Assembly: GCA_015179025.1 (NCBI GenBank)
Contig: WHUX01000220.1
Coordinates: forward strand, 1-64,000
DNA length: 64,000 bases
Source: Terfezia claveryi
Taxonomy: Eukaryota > Ascomycota > Pezizomycetes > Pezizales > Pezizaceae
Reading direction: 5' to 3'
The translations under genes and the position numbers were made by a program. Below the pieces are notes generated by a model. The model was not told the origin of the DNA. It did no database searches and saw only the letters and a program-made list of their open reading frames with translations. Below are positions 58,591 to 64,000 of the stretch, one piece after another (the stretch's first letter is position 1; every line of letters begins with the position of its first letter).

Positions 58591-60620
58591 ATAGCCACCA
58601 AGGATAAAAACAACAAGGATAAAATCAAGGAACGACCCTTGTCAAGACAGGTACCAAATTTTAGCAAGGTATTCGTTAAAGCTAACGAACACCCCGCACT
58701 AGCTTTAATTGTTCTCCAAACGAAGGGAGGAGACTTAATCAATTCTCAATTTGTACACCTGTACAAAATACCGACTAGAAGTATCAAGAAGAAATCATTA
58801 AGTACTGCAATTAAAGGCTCAAAAGGAACGATAGACAAAGCTTGTACTATCAAACTTGATTGGATAGGTTATGTAGAAGAACGGACGTTCTATGTAGCTT
58901 ATTTGACTGGATAGGACATGATACTAGGAGAACCTGCTCTCAGCAAAGTGCGAGCAATAATTCCTGCCCATCAGGAACCAGTTACTATCCAACCGGAAAA
59001 CATTCCATGATTCTAGCTAAGTGTATGGAAGGGATCTAGAACCATGGCGAATGGTATAAGATCAGCGTATACACAGGTCAGCTGTGAATCAGTCACAGAT
59101 TATAGTGAACCGGATAATTGGGAAAATATTAGTGACGCAGACGAAACTGACTCAGAAAGAGAACTCGTGACAGCTGTTTCTACAGTACAGAAACAATTCA
59201 ACCCTGTAACGGAGTTTCCCTTATTATTTCCCAAGACAATTCCATGGAAATTACCTCCACTAAGAAAAATTAATCACTCTATCAAACCAAAAGCAGGAGC
59301 TACTTGGATACCAAAATGGCGACCCTCAGGACATCGATTTGACAACAAATCCATAACAAATTAGTCGAAGAAGAAGCATCAGGTCGCATATATAGAGTAG
59401 AAAATGACACAAACGCTGTAGTCATGTTCACTATTCCTAAACGAGATAAACCGGAAGAAGCCCGACATGTCAATAATTGTCGAGACCGCAATTTAGCCGT
59501 CGAACCGGACCACACCCCATTGCCAGATATTAATGAAGCAATTGAACTAGTAGCGGATAATCCCATTTGGACTAAGGTCAACTTAGCCGACGGATTTTTT
59601 AATATCAGGAACGATGAAGAATCTGAGCAACACTCTACCTTTTTATGTCACATGGGATATTTCAGAAGTAGAGTTATGCAACAAGAGGATCGTAACGCAC
59701 CTGCTACCATGGTTCGCGTTATGCATGAAATTTTTAAAGACATGGTCTATAAAAATTTAATCATCTATATTGATGATATTATTATATTCTCCAAAACGTA
59801 TGAAGAACATGTAGAATTATTGAAGAAAGTACTTCAACGTCTACAGGACGAGAAATTTTATCTCAAAGAAAGCAAATGCCAGTTTTTTACTCCAAGATTG
59901 GAAATCTTAGGACACGTTTTGACATTAGATGGATTACATGTAGACCCGAAGAAGAGGACTACTATATTAACATTTCCAACTCCTACAAGAAAAAAGGATC
60001 TTAGAGGATTCCTTGGAATCGTTAATTATCTCAGCAGATTTATTCCTGACTTGGCATCGTATGCAAGCACCCTGTCAGAACTGCAAGGAGAAACAAAGAA
60101 ATGGGAATGGACAGATACTCATAACGCAGCGTTTGAAAAACTTAAGGAACTCGTGAATTCCCCACATGTTTTAAAACCCTGGAATAATGAATCTACTGAA
60201 CCCAAATATTTAGTCTGTGATGCTAGTGATGTAGGACTAGGATCTTGGATAGGTCAAGGACCGTTGACGCACATCAGACATCATGCTTCCACTCTAGAAA
60301 ATTTAATCCAGCACAACTCAATTATCCTACCTTTCAAAAGGAATTATTAGCGATTATTGACTCATTAAAATTTTTTGAAGCACAATTGAGAGGTCACAAG
60401 TTCACTATCCTTACCGACCACAAACCGTTAGTAACCTTCCATACTCAAACGCCTGCAAGTCAAAAATTGAGGCGATGGCAAGATTACCTAATGGAATTTG
60501 ATACAGACATACAGCACACCGCAGGAAAGGAAAATTTGATAGCAGACGCTCTATCAAGAAAGCATAAATACTTGGACACTCCCACCACCGAGGACGATTA
60601 TATTTCCAACAGCATCGATC
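58591..60620 (+). pseudogene. G2' protease, reverse transcriptase, RNase H
   Basis: Protease segment with ALIVLQTKGG (Asp of G2 replaced by Val). RT is open over 308 codons at 59424-60350 with the catalytic YIDD near 59767-59778. RNase H has LTDHKPLVTFHTQ and AGKENLIADALSRKH (60245-60590), after a frameshift near 60330. Confidence 0.9.
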
Positions 60621-60702
60621 CTCCTAACTATACCTACAACCGCAACATCTCTACCAACGCTTTAAGAACTTTCCACTCACAGAAACCTCTACTCAGAACA
60701 AT

Positions 60703-61800
60703 ATGGTTTCTCGCGGAGCTATCAATTTCAAGCATGTGACTGCGACTTCAACAAATGTCGTGGAAGAGCGAAAACTTGGACACCATATCTTCTGTCCATA
60801 CTTCGAGGCATCCAAGATGAAGAAAGCGAATATACATGATAAGGAAGAAGAGTCCTCAGACGACGAGACTCTATCTACTATACCAGAAGAAGTTTTCAGC
60901 GGGTATGATCGTGTACCCAATATAAACAAGAACAAACCCTTAACAGTTCTTGACTAAGATATAGGCCTCCATCTTCTGAAAACGCACAACAAAATACCCT
61001 CACTCCTGAAGAAGCGAAAGAAATTGCTATCGACCTGGCTCATAGCAATTGGCAACAACACAAAAGGATGCATGGTCCTTTTGCCACGATTTTTACTGTC
61101 CAGTTCATGGCAGCTCCCACGCCATGAACAACCGCATGTTCACCGTCGAAACATGTGCAATCTGCAACCACCACGGACATGGCAGTTTGAACTGTGACCT
61201 GACAGCCTCAGTTCTTAAGAAGGAGAAGAATTCCTTACGACTCGTATTGCGCATATCTTACCGCAAATGAGCCTCAAAAGGAACTAGCACCAGTACAACA
61301 AACGCCAGCTTATCCACCTCCACCAGCTCTCAGCCGTGAAGAAGCTATCCAGGAAATCGGAGAATGGGCAAAAAGATGGATTGCCAACAAGCCGACACAA
61401 CCCACTCTCCAACCCAGCATTCAGTTCAGTAACCCTACCGAACAGATGACCAACCGACAAATGGAACAGGAGATCATGATACTCCTGTTGCTCCACAACA
61501 ACCATGGAATGCACCTCAACAACCAGCTGCAACGCTAGCAGCAGTAACGCAATTCCAATCAACACCCCGCCGTCACCACTGTTCTAAAAAGCGAGTAGCC
61601 ATTGACGAAGATCTACCCTCTTTCATTCAAGACACCAAGACCTCCAGACAGCGTTGTGATTTCTGTAAGTTCTCAGGACATAATGCTTCTACATGTAAGG
61701 AGAAGAAACCCACCATCAATGACTTCAACACAAGGATCGAACCGACCCTCAACAAGCTCATTGAAGAGAAACACATCAGCGAGGATGGTAGACGACAAGG
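60703..61800 (+). pseudogene. G2' extra zinc-motif domain
   Basis: Same place and order as in G2: VSRGAINFKHV, an acidic segment, YCPVHGSSHAMNN, knuckle CAICNHHGHGSLNC (about 61158-61199) and, after the proline/glutamine linker, CDFCKFSGHNASTC (about 61653-61694). Frameshifts are in other places than in G2. Confidence 0.75.
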
Positions 61801-63508
61801 ACTACTTCATCACACACTGGCTTGACCAAGGAACAGGTATGAAAGCCGCATATCAATCATGCATGAGAGTATGTCCTATCTGGAAGAACTATTATGATAC
61901 CTTTGTAATCGTAAGGATCATAGAAGAAAAGACGGATTTTTGTATGTCAAGAACCGACAAGGACAATGGAGACTAGTCTTGCCTCTACCTTTAACATCGA
62001 AGGTAAGAACTATCTCGAATTGGTTATAAAGATGCACATGAAGCAACCGCTCATGGTGGCATTGAAAAAACGATGAAATATCTTACTGACGATATGATTG
62101 CTAGTCCTTTGCAGAACCAACTAAGGACTATATCAGAAGTTGTGATACTTATCAACGGACAAAGTATTCCAACAAGGTGCCACTTGGACTCGTAACCCCA
62201 TTACATGTACCAAGCAGGCTATGGACTGACATATCGATGGATTTTCTTAAAGTAGTACCTGTGTTTACTAAGTGTTCAATTTTGTACCCGAATATTCCTG
62301 TTGAAGAAGATCATGTAGTTTGTATTTCACGACTTTGGACGATTGTCGATAGACAATCAGGATTCAAGTTTCTTATTCTGTCTCAGATAATTTCACAGCA
62401 GAACAATGTACTGCTACCTTTGATACTCATGTAGTCCCGACTATGGGATACCCTTTCTGTATTGTTTTTGACCGCGACACTTTTTTATGTCAACGCACTT
62501 CAAGATTGGGCTAGGAATAAAGGAATCAAGTTGGAACCGTCCACGCATATCATCCACGTGCAGACGGACAATCGGAAATTGTAACAAAGAAATTCTACAA
62601 GTAGCAAGAGCCTGTAAAATCGAAGGATTTGATTGGCTACAGAAACTACCAGAGATACAGTTGAAACTAACTCTAGGTATAATGCCGCTAGACAGAATAG
62701 TCCTTTTCCACACTATTTGGATTTAATACACATCTTGGCATATCGATACTTCCATACCCCATTAATGCATATGTACCAGCAAACGAACGTCATGAGGTAA
62801 CATCTAAAAACCTATATGACGCCAAGAAGACTCAAGCATCTCAAGCGAACAAACGACTACCAATACAGCCAAATTTTAGTTGGACAACAAGTTATGCTTT
62901 CCTCAGAAAACATCAACCTATCGAACGTCTCACCCAAGCTCAAACCAAAATGGCTAGGCCCATTTCCCATTATTTCTAGTAATCGGAAACGTAATAACTA
63001 TAGCCTAGACCTATCCAGTCAACCTGACCTCCACCTCATATATAATACTTTTCATATCAGCAAACTCAAACCATACACAAAAACGATCCCACCCAGTTCC
63101 CTCACAGACAATCTCAGGAACCAGGACCAATTCAAGAAATCGTTATGAAGTTGAAAAGGTATTAGAATTCAGAACAGCTCCTCGAACTGGAGAAAGACAA
63201 TATAAGGTCAGATGGCTAGGATACACTCCTAAATATGATTCCTGGGTAAACGCCAAGGATATCACTACGAAATTCTTCAAGACTTCTGGACGACCGGAAG
63301 CATGGAAGACACATTCAAGAGACGTCGAAGGACTAAAGGAAAACAAGGACCACGAACCAGAGATGAGACCCGAGCTCTCATCCAACAAGAACGAGATAGA
63401 ATCATGAGTCAAGGAAACACTAAGGATATTCATGTTAATGCTAATGTATTAACAATGCATCAAATCTTAGGACGTATGGAAACCAATATGGCAGAGCGAA
63501 AGAAGTAA
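61801..63508 (+). pseudogene. G2' integrase and chromodomain
   Basis: Starts with KAAYQSCMRVCPIWKNYYDT. Integrase core pieces SMDFLKV, FDRD and the HPRADGQSEI region are in shifted frames. LGPFPIISS lies near 62950, the chromodomain (YKVRWLGYTPKYDSWV) at 63200-63260, then the basic tail to TAA at 63506. The polypurine tract GGGGAAG stands directly before the right LTR. Confidence 0.88.
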
Positions 63509-63536
63509 GGATAGGAAATCCTTCTATGTGGGGAAG

Positions 63537-64000
63537 TGTAATGGAGAACGTTATCTCATTGCTTATATAATTGATTATATACTTTTGTATTTCCTATATT
63601 ACTACTATGTTATGTAACTAAGCCTCTCGGTTGAAGGACTAGCCTTCTACCACTTCCTATTGCTTTAAAGCGTCCATAGCACGCGGAATCTGCCATGGGA
63701 AGTTCCATGGCACTTGCCATATGAAGACACCCTCATTATGGCCGTGTGACCTCTGTTTAAGGCGTGTCACTCATTACTATGGCCACATGACCATCGTTTA
63801 AGGCGTGTGACTCATTAATATGGCCACATGACCCCTTTTGTACAGTGCACCACCTTCTAGTGTGCCACCTTTATTGTATTTATTTCCTTAGTCATCAGAT
63901 CTCAGAGGAGTATAAATAGGCCGCTGGATTCCCTCTGGAATCCACAGAAGACAAGAAGACAAGAAGCAACCAAGCAAGCCTTCAGAGCAAGCAAGCCTAT
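63537..64000 (+). repeat. G2' 3' LTR, truncated by window end
   Basis: Starts TGTAATGGAGAACG. 464 bp are present, matching the left LTR. Confidence 0.95.

Larger units (their letters stand above)
55267..64000 (+). mobile_element. G2': second G2-family element, right LTR cut by window end
   Basis: Left LTR 55267-55953, coding 56182-63508, right LTR from 63537. It is collinear with G2 throughout, with more frameshifts in the integrase. Left flank ends GGTGCAAG. The right flank is outside the window. Confidence 0.95.

Overview
The window reads as a repeat-dense stretch of a filamentous fungal genome, most likely a basidiomycete of the Agaricomycetes type. The evidence is Plavaka-type transposases, a broken gene with a DUF6532-like domain (both typical of Agaricomycetes), chromodomain Ty3/gypsy elements, and short 44-69 nt introns with GTRNGN donors and CTAAC-like branch sites. 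No intact single-copy housekeeping gene is visible. Almost every coding region carries in-frame stops that look like C-to-T or G-to-A changes, so the region looks like old, mutated, nested mobile DNA.

Layout by nesting. The outermost recognisable unit is a two-gene Plavaka transposon (copy 2): gene X on the minus strand (46838-47699) and a divergent transposase on the plus strand (48481-52634). A Ty3/gypsy element called G1' inserted into gene X. Its LTR is at 46350-46837, its gag at 45015-46296, and its pol runs from 2521 down past the window start. G1' is itself split, in frame, by a 42,485-bp unit (2522-45006) with hAT-type ends (TAGTGTGCACTA) and a perfect 8-bp target duplication, CAAGATGA. 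A hAT transposase C-terminus lies near its right end.

Inside the 42.5-kb unit, left to right: subterminal repeats; a degenerate histone H3-like gene; a broken gene for a protein with a long acidic tail; an unrecognised degenerate gene; another repeat array; a 156-bp MITE; half of a palindromic element (B1); a 5.5-kb foldback element (A) whose arms carry inverted copies of an unknown gene; and Plavaka copy 1 (transposase 17121-20305 minus, gene X 35876-37066 plus). Plavaka copy 1 is interrupted by gypsy element G1 (20509-35343, TSD CCTAC), which is interrupted by gypsy element G2 (23777-32732, TSD TTTAT). Then follow a spliced DUF6532-like gene (37516-42201) hit by a G1 solo LTR and by palindrome B2, fragments B3 and C2, the hAT transposase C-terminus, and the right subterminal repeats.

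The right-hand 17 kb holds the rest of G1', Plavaka copy 2 with a 958-bp hAT MITE (C1) inside its transposase, a decayed gypsy relic (G3), and a second G2 copy (55267 to beyond the window end).

The points I consider most unusual are: the 42.5-kb hAT-bounded unit; the H3-like gene in it; the conserved divergent gene X/Plavaka pair with a tRNA-like sequence between; an antisense ORF in G2 whose ATG lies one base from the gag ATG; an extra zinc-motif domain in G2 pol between RNase H and integrase; and the large foldbacks with shared TA-rich modules.
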